Below are positions 1 to 14,821 of a stretch of 64,000 nt of DNA, piece after piece; position 1 is the first letter of the stretch; every line of letters starts with the position of its first letter. The notes beneath the pieces were generated by a model. It worked only from the letters and a program-made list of their open reading frames with translations, made no database searches and was not told the origin of the DNA. Source of the DNA: Glycine soja (Eukaryota > Streptophyta > Magnoliopsida > Fabales > Fabaceae); assembly GCF_004193775.1 (NCBI RefSeq), contig NC_041006.1:22397279-22461278 (forward strand), in the 5' to 3' direction. The position numbers were made by a program, and so were the translations under genes.

Positions 1-180
1 TTCGAGCGTCTTGACATATTATGCTCCCGAATCGGACATCCGTGGGAAAAGTTATGACCATTTGAATTTCTCGAGAGATTCCGTTGTTCAATTTCGTGCG
101 TCTCTATATGTGATGCGCCTAAATTGGACATTCGAGTTTAATGTTATGACCATTTGAATTTCTCGAGAGCTTCCGTTGTT

Positions 181-732
181 CCATTTCGAGCGTCTCGACA
201 TATTATGTGCCCGAGTTTGACCTTCGTGTTAAAAGTAATGACCATTTGAATTTCTCGAGAGCTTCCGTTGTTCATTTTTGAGCACCTCTATATGTGATGC
301 GCCTGAATTGGACATCCGAGTTCAAAGTTGTGACCATTCGAATTTCTCGAGAGGTTCCGTTGTTCCATTTCGAGCGTCTCGACATATTATGTGCCCGAGT
401 TTGACCTTCGTGTTAAAAGTAATGACCATTTGAATTTCTCGAGAGCTTCCGTTGTTCATTTTTGAGCACCTCTATATGTGATGCGCCTGAATTGGACATC
501 CGAGTTCAAAGTTGTGACCATTCGAATTTCTCGAGAGGTTCCGTTGTTCCATTTCGAGCGTCTCGACATATTATGTGCCCGAGTTTGACCTTCGTGTTAA
601 AAGTAATGACCATTTGAATTTCTCGAGAGCTTCCGTTGTTCATTTTTGAGCGCCTCTATATGTGATGCGCCTGAATTGGACATCCGAGTTCAAAGTTGTG
701 ACCATTCGAATTTCTCAAGAGCTTCCGTTGTC
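181..732. repeat. 184-bp satellite dimer repeated three times
   Basis: A two-monomer unit starting at CCATTTCGAGCGTCTCG occurs at 181, 365 and 549, an exact 184-bp step. Each unit pairs a monomer reading TTATGTGCCCGAGTTTGACC with one reading TGATGCGCCTGAATTGG. The related block starting at 4978 carries only one such dimer, so this is a local expansion. Confidence 0.85.
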
Positions 733-3700
733 CAATGTTGAGCGTCTCGATATGTGATTTTCCTGAATCGGACATCCGTGTGAAAAGTTATGACTATTTG
801 AATTTCTCAAGAGCTTCTGTTGTTCAACTTCGAGCCTCTCGACATATTATGCGCCTGAATCAGACATCCGTGTGAAAAGTTATGACCATTGAATTTCTCG
901 AGAGTTTCCGATGTTTAATTTCGAGCGTATCGATATATTATAAGCCTGAATCGGACCTTAGTGTGAAACGTTATGACCATTTTAATTTCCCGAGAGCTTC
1001 CGTTGTTCATTTTCGAGCGTCTCTATATGTGATGTGCCTTAATCTAACATCCGTGTGAAAAGTTATGACCATTTGAATTTCTCAAGAGCTTCCGTTGTTC
1101 AATTTCGAGCCTCTCGACATATTATGCGCTTGCATCGGACATCCGTGTGAAAAGTTATGACCATTTGAATTTCTCGAGACCTTCCGATGTTAAATTTGGA
1201 GCATATTAATATATTATAAGCCTGATTCGGACCTCAGAGTGAAAAGTTATGACCATTTTAATTTCTCGAGAGCTTCCGTTGTTAATTTTCGAGCGTCTCT
1301 ATATGTGATGCGCCTAATCTAACATCCGTGTGAAAGGTTATGACCATTTGAATTTCTCAAGAGCTTCCGTTGTTCAATTCTGAGCGTCTCGTTATGTGAT
1401 TTTACTGAATCGGACATCCGTGTGAAAAGTTATGACCATTTGAATTTCTCAAGAGCTTCCGTTGTTCAATTTTGAGCCTCTCGACATATTATGCGCCCGA
1501 ATCGGACATCCGTGTGAAAAGTTATGACCATTTGAATTTCCCGAGAGTTTCCGACGTTTAATTTCGAGCGTATCGATATATTATAAGCCTGAATCGGACA
1601 TTCGTGTGAAAAGTTATGACCATTTGATATTCTCAAGAGCTTCCTTTGTTCAATCTTGAGCCTCTCGACATCATATGCACCCGAATCGAACATCCATGTG
1701 AAAATTTATGACCATTTGAATTTTTCGAGAGTTTTCGATGTTTAATTTCGAGTGTATCGATATATTATAAGCCTGAATCGGACATCCGTGTGAAAAGTTA
1801 TGAAAATTTGAATTTCTCAAGAGCTTCCTTTGTTCAATTTCGAGCCTCTCGACATCTTATGCGATCGAATCGGACATCCGTGTGAAAAGTTATGACCATT
1901 TGAATTTCTCGAGAGTTTCCGATGTTTAATTTCGAGCGTATCGATAAATTATAAGCCTTAATCGGACCTCAGTGTGAAAAATTATGACCATTTGAATTTC
2001 TCAAGAGCTTCCGTTGTTCAATTTCGAGCCTCTCGACATATTATGCGGCCGAATCGGACATCCGTGTGAAAGGTTATGGCCATTTGAATATTTCGAGAGT
2101 TTCCGATGTTTAATTTCGACCGTATCGATATATTATAAGCCTGAATCGGACATCTGTGTGAAAAGTTATGACCATTTGAATTTCACGAGAGCTTCCGTTG
2201 TTCAATTTTGAGTGTCACTATATGTGATGCGCCTAAATTGGACATTTGAGTTAAATGTTATGACCATTTGAATTTCTCAAGAGCTTCCGTTGTTCAATTC
2301 TGAGCGTCTCGATATGTGATTTTCTTGAATCGGACATCCGTGTGAAAAGTTATGACCATTCGAATTTCTCAAGAGCTTCCGTTGTTCAATTTCGAGCCTT
2401 TCGACATATTATGCGCCCGAATCGGACATCCGTGAGAAAAGTTATGACCATTTGAATTTCTCGAGAGCTTCCGATTTTCAATTTCGAGCATATCAATATA
2501 TTATAAGCCTGATTCGGACCTCAGAGTGAAAAGTTAGGACCATTTTAAATTCTCGAGAGCTTCCGTTGTTCATTTTCGAGCGTCACTATATGTGATGCGC
2601 CTAAATTGGACATTCGAGTTAAATGTTATGACCATTTGAATTTCTCAAGATTTTCCGTTGTTCAATTCTGAGCGTCTCGATATGTGATTTTCCTGAATCG
2701 GACATCCGTGTGAAAAGTTATGACCATTTGAATTTCTCAAGAGCTTCCGATGTTTAATTTCGAGCCTCTCGACATCTTATGCGCCCGAATCCAACATCCG
2801 TGTGAAAAGTTATGACCATTTTAATTTGTCGAGAGTTTTCGATGTTTAATTTCTAGCGTATCGATAAATTATAAGCCTTAATCGGACCTCAGTGTGAAAA
2901 GTTATGACCATTTGAATTTCTCAAGAGCTTCCGTTGTTCAATTTCGAGCCTCTCGACATATTATGCGGCCGAATCGGACATCCGTGTGAAAAGTTATGGC
3001 CATTTGAATATTTCGAGAGTTTCCGATGTTTAATTTCGACCGTATCGATATATTATAAGCCTGAATCGGACCTCAGTGTGAAAACTTATGACCCTTTTAA
3101 TTTCTGGAGAGCTGTCGTTGTTCATTTTTTAACGTCTCTATATAAGATGCGCCTGAATCGGACATCCGAGTTAAAACTTATGACCATTTGTATTTCTCAA
3201 GAGTTTCCGTTGTTCATTTCTGAGCGTCTCGCTATGTGATTTGCCTGAATCAGACATCCGTGTTAAAGGTTATGACCATTTGAAATTCTCAAGAGCTTCC
3301 ATTGTTCAATTTTGAGCCTCTCGACATCTTATGCGCCCGAATCCAACATCCGTGTGAAAAGTTATTACCATTTTAATTTGTCGAGAGTTTTCGATGTTTA
3401 ATTTCGAGTGTATCGATATATTATTAGCCTGAATCGGACATCCATGTGAAAAGTTATGAAAATTTGAATTTCTCAAGAGCTTCATTTGTTCAATTTCGAG
3501 CCTCTCGACATCGTATGAGATCTAATCGGACATCCGTGTGAAAAGTTATGACCATTTGAATTTCTCGAGAGTTTCCGATATTTAATTTCAAGCGTATCGA
3601 TATATTATAAGCCTGAATCGGACCTTAGAGTGAAAAGTTATGACCATTTTTATTTCTCGAGAGCTTCCATTGTTCATTTTCGAGCGTCACTATATGTGAT

Positions 3701-3914
3701 GCGCCTAAATTGGACATTCGAGTTAAATGTTATGACCATTTGAATTTCTCAAGAGTTTCCGTTGTTCAATTCTGAGCGTCTCGATATGTGATTTGCCTGA
3801 ATCGGACATCCGTGTGAAAAGTTATGACCATTTGAAATTCTCAAGAGCTTCCATTGTTCAATTTTGAGCCTCTCGACATCTTATGCGCCCGAATCGAACA
3901 TCCGTGTGAAAAGT

Positions 3915-3979
3915 TAAATGGTCATAAAATGGTCATAACTTTTCACTCTAAGGTCCGATTCAGGCTTATAATATATCGA
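3915..3979 (-). repeat. Inverted satellite fragment inside the direct array
   Basis: The text ATGGTCATAACTTTTCAC followed by CCGATTCAGGCTTATAATA is the reverse complement of ordinary satellite. Positions 3926-3979 match, in reverse complement, the monomer at about 3600-3653, including its less common variant GGACCTTAGAGTGAAAAG. It is followed directly by forward satellite at 3981. Confidence 0.85.
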
Positions 3980-6900
3980 CATCTTATAAGCCTGAATCGG
4001 ACATCTGTGTGAAAAGTTATGACCATTTGAATTTCACGAGAGCTTCCGTTGTTCAATTTCGAGTGTCACTATATGTGATGCGCCTAAATTGGACATTCGA
4101 GTTAAATGTTATAAGCATTTGAATTTCTCAAGAGCTTCCGTTGTTCAATTCTGAGTGTCTCGATATGTGATTTGCTCGAATCGGACATCCGTGTGAAAAG
4201 TTATGACCATTTGAATTTTTCAAGAGCTTTCGTTGTTCAATTTCGAGCCTCTCGACATATTACGCTCCCGAATCGGACATCCGAGTGAAAAGTTATGACC
4301 ATTTGAATTTCTCGAGAGCTTCCGTTGTTCATTTTCGAGCGTCTCTATATGTGATGCGACTTAATCTAACATCCGTGTGAAAAGTTATGACCATTTGAAT
4401 TTGTCGAGAGCTTCCATTGTTTAATTTCAGGCGTCTCTATATGTGATACGCCTGAATCGTACATTCGAGTGAAATGTTATGACCATTTGAATTTCTCGAG
4501 AGCTTCCATTTTTCAATTTCGAGCGTCTCGACATATTATGTGCCCGTTTCAGACATCCGTGTGAAATGTTATGACCATTTGAATTTCTCGAGAGCTTTCG
4601 TTGCTGAATTTCGTGCGTCTGTATATGTGATATGCTTGAAACGGACATTCGAGTTAAATTTTATGACCATTTAAATTTCTCGAGAGCTTCCGTTGTTCAT
4701 TTTTTAGCGTCTTGACATATTATGCGCCCGAATCGGACATCCGTGTGAAAAGTTATGACCATTAGAGTTTCTCGAGAGCTTCCAATGTTCAATTTCGAGC
4801 GTCTCGATATATTATAACCCTAAATCGGACCTCAGTGTGTAAGGTTATGACCATTTGAATTTCTCGAGAGCTTCCGTTGTTCAATTTCGTGTGTCTCTAT
4901 ATGTGATGCTCCTGAATCGGACATCCGTGTGAAAAGTTATGGCCATCTGAATTTCTCGAGAACTTCCATTGTTCAATTTCGAGCGTCTTGACATATTATG
5001 CTCCCGAATCGGACATCCGTGGGAAAAGTTATGACCATTTGAATTTCTCGAGAGATTCCGTTGTTCAATTTCGTGCGTCTCTATATGTGATGCACCTAAA
5101 TTTGACATTCGAGTTTAATGTTATGACCATTTGAATTTCTCGAGAGCTTCCGTTGTTCCATTTCGAGCGTCTCGACAAATTATGTTCCCGAGTTTGACCT
5201 TCGTGTTAAAAGTAATGACCATTTGAATTTCTCGAGCGCTTCCGTTGTTCATTTTCGAGCGCCTCTATATGTGATGCGCCTGAATTGGACATCCGAGTTC
5301 AAAGTTGTGACCATTCGAATTTCTCAAGAGCTTCCGTTGTCCAATTTTGAGCGTCTCAATATGTGATTTGCCTGAATCGGACATCCGTGTGAAAAGTTAT
5401 GACTATTTGAATTTCTCAAGAGCTTCCGTTGTTCAACTTCGAGCCTCTCGACATATTATGCGCCCGAATCGGACATCCGTGTGAAAAGTTATGACCATTG
5501 AATTTCTCGAGAGTTTCCGATGTTTAATTTCGAGCGTATCGATATATTATAAGCCTGAATCGGACCTTAGTGTGAAAAGTTATAACCTTTTTAATTTCCC
5601 GAGAGCTTCCGTTGTTCATTTTCGAGCGTCTCTATATGTGATGTGCCTTAATCTAACATCCGTGTGAAAGGTTATGACCATTTTAATTTCTCGAGACCTT
5701 CCGATGTTAAATTTCGAGCATATTGATATATTATAAGCCTGATTCGGTCCTCAGAGTGAAAAGTTATGACCATTTTAATTTCTCGAGAGCTTCCGTTGTT
5801 AATTTTCGAGCGTCTCTATATGTGATGCGCCTAATCTAACATCCGTGTGAAAGGTTATGACCATTTGAATTTCTCAAGAGCTTCCGTTGTTTAATTCTGA
5901 GCGTCTCGCTATGTGATTTGCCTGAATCAGACATCCGTGTGAAAAGTTATGACCATTTGAAATTCTCAAGAGCTTCCTTTGTTCAATTTTGAGCCTCTCG
6001 ACATCTTATGCGCCCGAATCGAACATCCGTGTGAAAAGTTATGACCATTTGAATTTGTCGAGAGTTTTCGATGTTTAATTTCGAGTGTATCGATATATTA
6101 TAAGCCTGAATCGGACATCCGTGTGAAAAGTTATGAAAATTTGAATTTCTCAAGAGCTTCCTTTGTTCAATTTCGAGCCTCTCGACATCTTATGCGATCG
6201 AATCGGACATCCGTGTGAAAAGTTATGACCATTTGAATTTCTCGAGAGTTTCCAATGTTTAATTTCGAGTGTATCGATAAATTATAAGCCTTAATCGGAC
6301 CTCAGTGTGAAAAGTTATGACCATTTGAATTTCTCAAGAGCTTCCGTTGTTCAATTTCGAGCCTGTCGACATATTATGCTGCCGAATCGGACATCCGTGT
6401 GAAAAGTTATGGCCATTTGAATATTTCGAGAGTTTCCGATGTTTAATTTCGACCGTATCGATATATTATAAGCCTGAATCGGACATCTGTGTGAAAAGTT
6501 ATGACCATTTGAATTTCACGAGAGCTTCCGTTATTCAATTTCGAGTGTCACTATATGTGATGCGCCTAAATTGGACATTTGAGTTAAATGTTATGACCAT
6601 TTGAATTTCTCAAGAGCTTCCGTTGTTCAATTCTGAGCGTCTCGATATGTGATTTTCTCGAATCGGACATCCGTGTGAAAAGTTATGACCATTCGAATTT
6701 CTCAAGAGCTTCGGTTGTTCAATTTCGAGCCTTTCGACATATTATGCGCCCGAATCGGACATCTGTGTGAAAAGTTATGACCATTGAATTTCTCGAGAGT
6801 TTCCGATGTTTAATTTCGAGCGTATCGATATATTATAAGCCTGAATCGGACCTTAGTGTGAAAAGTTATGACCATTTTAATTTCCCGAGAGCTTCCGTTG

Positions 6901-9900
6901 CTCATTTTCGAGCGTCTCTATATGTGATGTGCCTTAATCTAACATCCGTGTGAAAAGTTATGATCATTTGAATTTCTCAAGAGCTTCCGTTGTTCAATTT
7001 CGAGCCTCTCGACATGTTATGCGCCCGAATCGGACATCCGTGTGAAAAGTTATGACCATTTGAATTTCTCGAGAGATTCCGATGTTAAATTTCGAGCATA
7101 TACATATATTATAAGCCTGATTCGGACCTCAAAGTGAAAAGTTATGACCATTTTAATTTCTTGAGAGCTTCCGTTGTTAATTTTCGAACGTCTCTATATG
7201 TGATGCGCCTAATCTAACATCCGTGTGAAAGGTTATGACCATTTGAATTTCTCAAGAGCTTCCGTTGTTCAATTCTGAGCGTCTCGTTATGTGATTTTCC
7301 TGAATCGGACATCCCTGTGAAAAGTTATGACCATTTGAGTTTCTCAAGAGCTTCCGTTGTTCAATTTCGAGCCTCTCGACATATTATGCGCCCGAATCGG
7401 ACATCCGTGTGAAAAGTTACGACCATTTGAATTTCCCGAGAGTTTCCGACGTTTAATTTCGAGCGTATCAATATATTATAAGCCTGAATCGGACATTCGT
7501 GTGAAAAGTTATGACCATTTGAAATTCTCAACAGCTTCCTTTGTTCAATTTTGAGCCTCTCGACATCTTATGCGCCCGAATCGAACATCCGTGTGAAAAG
7601 TTATGACCATTTGAATTTGTCGAGAGTTTTCGATGTTTAATTTCGAGTGTATCGATATATTATAAGCCTGAATCGGACATCCGTGTGAAAAGTTATGAAA
7701 ATTTGAATTTCTCAAGAGCTTCCTTTGTTCAATTTCGAGCCTCTCGACATCTTATGCGATCGAGTCGGACATCCGTGTGAAAAGTTATGACCATTTGAAT
7801 TTCTCGAGAGTTTCCGATGTTTAATTTCGAGCGTATCGATAAATTATAAGCCTTAATCGTACCTCAGTGTGAAAAGTTATGACCATTTGAATTTCTCGAG
7901 ACCTTCCGTTGTTCAATTTCGAGCTTCTGGAAATAGTATGTGCCCGAATCAAACCTCTGTGTGAAAAGTTATGACCATTTGAATTTCTCGAGAGCTTCCG
8001 TTGTCCAATTTTGAGCGTTACTATATGTGATGCGCCTAAATTGGACATTCGAGTTAAATGTTATGACCATTTGAATTTCTCAAGAGTTTCCGTTGTTCAA
8101 TTCTGAGCGTCTCGATATGTGATTTTCCTGAATCGGACATCCGTATGAAAAGTTATGACCATTTGAATTTCTCGAGAGCTTCCGATGTTTAATTTTGAGC
8201 GTCTCGATATATTATTTGCCTGAATCGGACCTCAGCGTGAAAACTTATGACCATTTGAATTTCTCGAGAGCTTCCGTTGTTCAAATTCGAGCGCCTCAAT
8301 ATATTATAAGCCTGAATCGGACCTCAGTGTGAAAAGTTATGACCATTTGAATTTCTCGAGAGCTTCCGTTGTTCATTTTCGAGCGTCTCAATATGTGATG
8401 CACCTTAATCGGACATCCGTTTGAAAAGTTATGACCATTGGAATTTCTCGAGAGCTTCTGTTGTTCAATTTCGAGCTTCTCGACATATTATGTGCCCAAA
8501 TCGGACCTCTGTGTGAAAAGTTATGACCATTTGAATTTCTCGAGAGCTTCCGTTATTCATTTTCGAGCGTCTCAATATGTGATGCACCTTAATCGGACAT
8601 CCGTTTGAAAAGTTATGACCATTTGAATTTCTCGAGAGCTTCCGTTGTTCAATTTCGAGCTTCTCGACATATTATGTGCCCGAATCTGACCTCCGTGTTA
8701 AAATTTATGACCATTTGAATTTCTCGAGAGCTTCCGTTGTTCAATTTCGAGCATCTCGAAATATTATATGCCCGAATCTGACCTCCGTGTGAAAAGTTAT
8801 GACCATTTGAATTTCTCGAGAGCTTTCGTTGTTCAATTCCGAGCATCTCGAAATATTATATGCCCGAATCTGACCTCCGTGTGAAAAGTTATGACCATTT
8901 GAATTTCTCGAGAACTTCCGTTGTTCAATTTCGAGCATCTCGACATATTATGCGTCTGAATCGGACATCCGTGGGAAAAGTTATGACCATTTATATTTCT
9001 CGAGAGCTTCCATTGTTCAATTTCGAGCGTCTGTATATGTGATGGGCCTGAATCGGACATCCGACTGAAAAGTTATGACCATTTGAATTTCTCGAGAGCT
9101 TCCGTCTTTCAATTTCGAGCGTCTCGACGTATTATGCGCCCGAATTAGACATCCGTGTGAAAAGTTATGACCATTTGAATTTCTCGAGAGCTTCCATTGT
9201 TCATTTTTGAGCGTATCTATATGTGATGCGCCTAAATCGGACATCCGTGTTAAAAGTTATTGGCATTTGAATTTCTCTTGGGCTTTCGTGGTTCAATTCC
9301 GGGCATCTCGACATATTAAGTGCCCGAATCGGACATCCGTGGGAAAAGTTATGACCATTTGAATTTTTCGAGAGCTTCCGTTGTTCAATTTCGAGCGTCT
9401 GGACAAATTATGCCGCCGAATGAGACAACCTTGCGAAACGTTATGACCATTTGAATTTCTCGTGAGCTTCCGATGTTTAATTTTGAGCGTTTCGATATAT
9501 TATAATCCTAAATCGGACCTCAGTGTGAAAACTTATGACAATTTGAATTTCTGGTGGGCTACCGTTGTTCATTTTTTAGCGTCTCAATATGAGATGCGCC
9601 TGAATCGGACATCTGAGTTAAAATTTATGACCATATGAATTTCTAGAGAGCTTCCGTTGTTCAATTCCGAGCATCTCGACATATTATGTGCCCGAATCTG
9701 ACCTCCGTGTGAAAAGTTATGACCATTTGAATTTCTCGAGAGGTTCCGTTGTTCATTTTTTAGCGTCTCTATATGTGATGCACCTTAATCGGACATCCGT
9801 TTGAAAAGTTATGACCATTTGAATTTCTCAAGAGCTTCGGTGGTTCAATACCGAGCATCTCGACATATTATGTGCCCGAATCTGACCTCCGTGTAAAAAG

Positions 9901-12900
9901 ATATCACCATTTGATTTTCTCGAGAGCTTTCGTTGTTCAATTTTGAGCGTCTCGACATATTATGCGCCCGAATCGGATATCCGTGGGAAAAGTTATGACC
10001 ATTTGAATTTCTCTAGAGCTTCCGTTGTTCAATTTCGAGCATCTGTATATTGATGCGCCTGAATCGGACATCCGAGTGAAAAGTTATGACCATTTGAATT
10101 TCTCGAGAGCTTCCGATGTTTAATTTCGAGCGTTTCGATATATTATACGCCTGAATCGGACCTCGGTGTGAAAAGTTATGACCATTCGAATTTCTCGAGA
10201 GCTTCCGATATTTAATTTTGAGCGTTTCGATATATTATAAGCCTGAATCGGACCTCAGTGTGAAAACTTATGACAATTTGAATTTCTGGAGGGCTTCCGT
10301 TGTTCATTTTTTAGCGTCTCAATATGAGATGCGTTTGAATCGGACATCTGAGTTAAAATTTATGACCATTTGAATTTCTCGAGAGCTTCCGTTGTTCAAT
10401 TTCGAGCATCTCGACATATTATGTGCCCGAATCTGACCTTCGTGTGAAAAGTTATGACCATTTGAATTTCTCGAGAACTTCTGTTGTTCATTTTCGAGCG
10501 TCTCTATATGTGATGCACCTTAATCGGACATCCGTTTGAAAAGATATGACCATTTGAATTTCTCGAAAGCCTCCGTGGTTCAATTCTGAGCATCTCGACA
10601 TATTATGTGCCCGAATCTGACCTCCGTGTGAAAAGTTATGACCATTTGAATTTCTCGAGAGCTTCCGTTGTTCAATTTCGAGCTCCCCGATATATTATAA
10701 GCCTGAATCGGACCTCAGTGTGAAAACTTATTACTATTTTAATTTCTGGAGAGCTTCTGTTGTTCATTTTTTAGTGTCTCTATATGTCATGCGCCTGAAT
10801 CGGACATCCGAGTTAAAAGTTATGACCATTGGAATTTCTCAAGAGCTTCCGTTGTTCGATTTCGAGCGCCCCAATATGTTATAAGCCTGAATCAGACCTT
10901 AGTGTGAAAAGTTATGACCATTTGAATTTCTCCAAAAGCTTCTGTTGTTCATTTTCGAGCGTCTCTATATGTGATGCACCTGAATCGGACATCCGTGTGA
11001 AAAGTTATGACCATTTGAATTTCTCGAGAGCTTCCGATGTTTAATTTCGAGCGTCTCAATATATGGTAAGCCTGAATCGGAGCTCAGTGTGAAAAGTTAT
11101 GACCATTTCTATTTCTCGAAAGCTTCTGTGGTTCAGTTCCGAGCATCTCGACATATTATGAGCCCGAATCTGACCTTTGTGTGAAAAGATATGACCATTT
11201 GAATTTCTTGAGAGTTTCCGATGTGTAATTTCGAGCGTCTCGATATATTTTAAGCTTGAATCGGACCTCAGTGTAAAAAGTTATGACCATTTAAATTTCT
11301 GTAGAGCATCCGTTGTTCATTTTCGAGCGTCTCTATATGTGATGCACCTTAATCGGACCTCTGTGTGAATAGTTATGACCATTTGAATTTCTCGAGAGCT
11401 TGCGTTGTTCAATTTCGAGCGTCTCGACATATTATGCGTCCGAATCGGACATCCGTGGAAAAAGTTATGACCATTTTAATTTCTCAAGAGCTTTCGTTGT
11501 TTAATTTATAGCGTCTCAATATATTATAATGTTGAATCGGACCTCAGTGTAAAAAGTTATGACCATTTTTAATTTCTCGAGAGCTTCCGTTGTTCAATTT
11601 TGTCCGTCTCTATATGTGATGCGCCTGAATCGGACATCCATGTGAAAAGTTATGACCATTTGCATTTCTCGAGAGCTTCCTATGTTTAATTTTGAGCGTC
11701 TCGTTATATTATAAGCCTGAATCGGACCTCATTGTGAAATCTTATGACCATTTTAATTTCTGGAGAGCTTCCGTTGTTCTTTTATTAGCGTCTCTATATG
11801 TGATGCGCATGAATCGGACATCCGAATTAAAAGTTAGGACCATTTGAATTTCTGAAGAGGTTCCGTTGTTCAATTTCGAGCGCCCCGATATATTATAAGC
11901 CTGAATCGGACCTCAGTCTGAAAAGTTATGACCATTTAATTTCTGGAGAGCTTCCGTTGTTCATTTTTTAGCATCTCTATATGTCATGCGCCTGAATCGG
12001 ACATCCGAGTTAAAAGTTATGACCATTTGAATTTCTCAAGAGCTTCCGTTGTTCAATTTCGAGCGCCCCAATATGTTATAAGCCTGAATCGGACCTTAGT
12101 GTGAAAAGTTATGACCATTTGAATTTCTCGAAAGCTTCCGTTGTTCATTTTCGAGCGTCTCTATATGTGATGCACCTTAATCAGACATCTGTGTGAAAAG
12201 TTATGAGCATTTGAATTTCTCGAGAGGTTCCGTTGTTCAATTTCGAGTGTCTGTATATGTGATACGCCTGAATCGGACATCCGTGTGAAAAGTTATGACC
12301 ATTTGAATTTCTCGAGAGCTTTCGATGTTTAATTTCGAGCGTCTCGATATATTGTAAGCCTGAATCGGAGCTGAGTGTGAAAAGTTATGACCATTTCTAT
12401 TTCTCGAAAGCTTCTGTGGTTCAATTCCGAGCATCTCGACATATTATGAGCCCAAATCTGACCTTCGTGTGAAAAGATATGACCATTTGAATTTCTCGAG
12501 AGCTTCCGATGTTTAATTTCGAGCGTCTCGATATATTATAAGCCTGAATCGGACCTCAGTGTAAAAAGTTATGACCATTTGATTTTCTGTAGAGCATCTG
12601 TTGTTCATTTTCGAGCGTCTCTATATGTGATGCTCCTGAATCGGAGCTCAGTGTGATAAGTTATGACCATTTGAATTTCTCGAGAGCTTGCGTTGTTCAA
12701 TTTCGAGCGTCTCGACATATTATGCGCCTGAATCGGACATCCGAGTTAAAAGTTATGACCGTTTGAATTTCTCAAGAGCTTTCATTGTTTAATTTAGAGC
12801 GTCTCAATATATTATAATCCTGACTCAAACCTCAGTGTTAAAAGTTATGACCATTTGAATTTCTCGAGAGCTTCCGTTGTTCAATTTTGTCCGTCTCTAT

Positions 12901-14821
12901 ATGTGATGCACCTTAATCGGACCTCCGTTTAAAAAGTTATGACCATTTGAATTTCTCGAGAGCTTCCGTGGTTCAATTTCGAGCATCTCGACATATTATG
13001 TGCCCGAATCTGACCTCCGTGTGAAAAGTTATGACCATTTGAATTTCTGGAGAGCTTCCGTTGTTCAATTTCGAGCGTCTCGACAAATTATGCGCCCGAA
13101 TCGGACATCCGTGGGAAAAGTTATGACCATTTGAATTTCTCGAGATCTTCCGTTGTTCAATTTCGAGTGTCTGTATATTGATGCGCCTGAATCGGACATC
13201 CGAGTGAAAAGTTATGACCATTTGAATTTCTCGAGAGCTTCCTATGTTTAATTTTGAGCGTCTCGATATATTATAAGCCTGAATCGGACCTCAGTGTGAA
13301 AACTTATGACCATTTTAATTTATGGGGAGCTTCCGTTGTTCATTTTTTAGCGTCTCTATATGTGATGCGCATCAATCGGACATCCGAGTTAAAAGTTAGG
13401 ACCATTTGAATTTCTCAAGAGCTTCCGTTGTTCAATTTCGAGCACCCCGATATATTATAAGCCTGAATCGGACCTCAATGTGAAAACTTATGACAATTTT
13501 AATTTCTGGAGAGCTTTCGTTGTTCATTTTTTAGCGTTTCTATATGTCATGCGCCTGATCGGACATCCGTGTTAAAAGTTATGACCATTTGAATTTCTCA
13601 AGAGCTTCCGTTGTTCAATTTCGAGCGCCCCGATATGATATAAGCCTGAATCGGACCTCAGTGTGAAAAGTTATGACCATTTGAATTTCTCGAAAACTTC
13701 CGTTTTTCATTTTCGAGCGTCTCTATATGTGTTGCACCTGAATCGGACATCCGTGTGAAAAGTTATGACCATGTAAATTTCTCGAGAGCTTCCGATGTTT
13801 AATTTCGAGCGTCTCAATATATTGTAAGCCTGAATCGGAGCTCCGTGTGAAAAGTTAAGACCATTTCTATTTCTTGAGAGCTTCCGATGTTTAATTTCGA
13901 GCGTCTCAATATATTATAAGCCTGAATCAGACCTCAGTGTGAACAGTTATGACCATTTGAATTTCTCGAAAGCTTCCGTTGATCATTTTTTAGTGTCTCT
14001 ATATGTGATGCACCTTAATCAGACATCTGTGTGAAATGTTATGACCATTTGAATGTCTCTAGAGGTTCTGTTGTTCAATTTCGAGTGTCTGTATATGTGA
14101 TACGCCTGAATCGGACATCCGTGTGAAAAGTTATGACCATTTGAATTTCTCGAAAACTTCCGTTGTTCATTTTCGAGCGTCTCTATATGTGATGCACCTG
14201 AATCGGACATCCGTGTGAAAAGTTATGACCATTTAAATTTCTCGAGAGCTTCCGATGTTTAATTTCGAGCGTCTCAATATATTGTAAGCCTGAATCGGAG
14301 CTCAGTGTGAAAAGTTATGACCATTTCTATTTTTCAAAAGCTTCTGTGGTTCAATTTCGAGCATCTCGACATATTATGAGCCCGAATCTGACCTTCGTGT
14401 GAAAAGATATGACCATTTGAATTTCTCTAGAGCTTCCGATGTTTAATTTCGAGCGTCTCAATATATTGTAAGCCTGAATCGGAGCTCAGTGTGAAAAGTT
14501 ATGACCATTTAATTTCTGGAGAGCTTCCGTTGTTCATTTTTTAGCGTCTCTATATGTGATGCGCATGAATCGGACATCTGAGTTAAAAGTTAGGACCATT
14601 TGAATTTCTCAAGAGCTTTCGTTGTTCAATTTCGAGCGCCCTGATATATTATAAGCCTGAATCGGACCTCAGTGTGAAAACTTATGACTATTTTAATTTC
14701 TGGAGAGCTTCCGTTGTTCATTTTTTAGCGTTTTTATATGTCATGCGCCTGAATCGGACATCCGAGTTAAAAGTTATGACCATTTGAATTTCTCAAGAGC
14801 TTCCGTTGTTCAATTTCGAGC

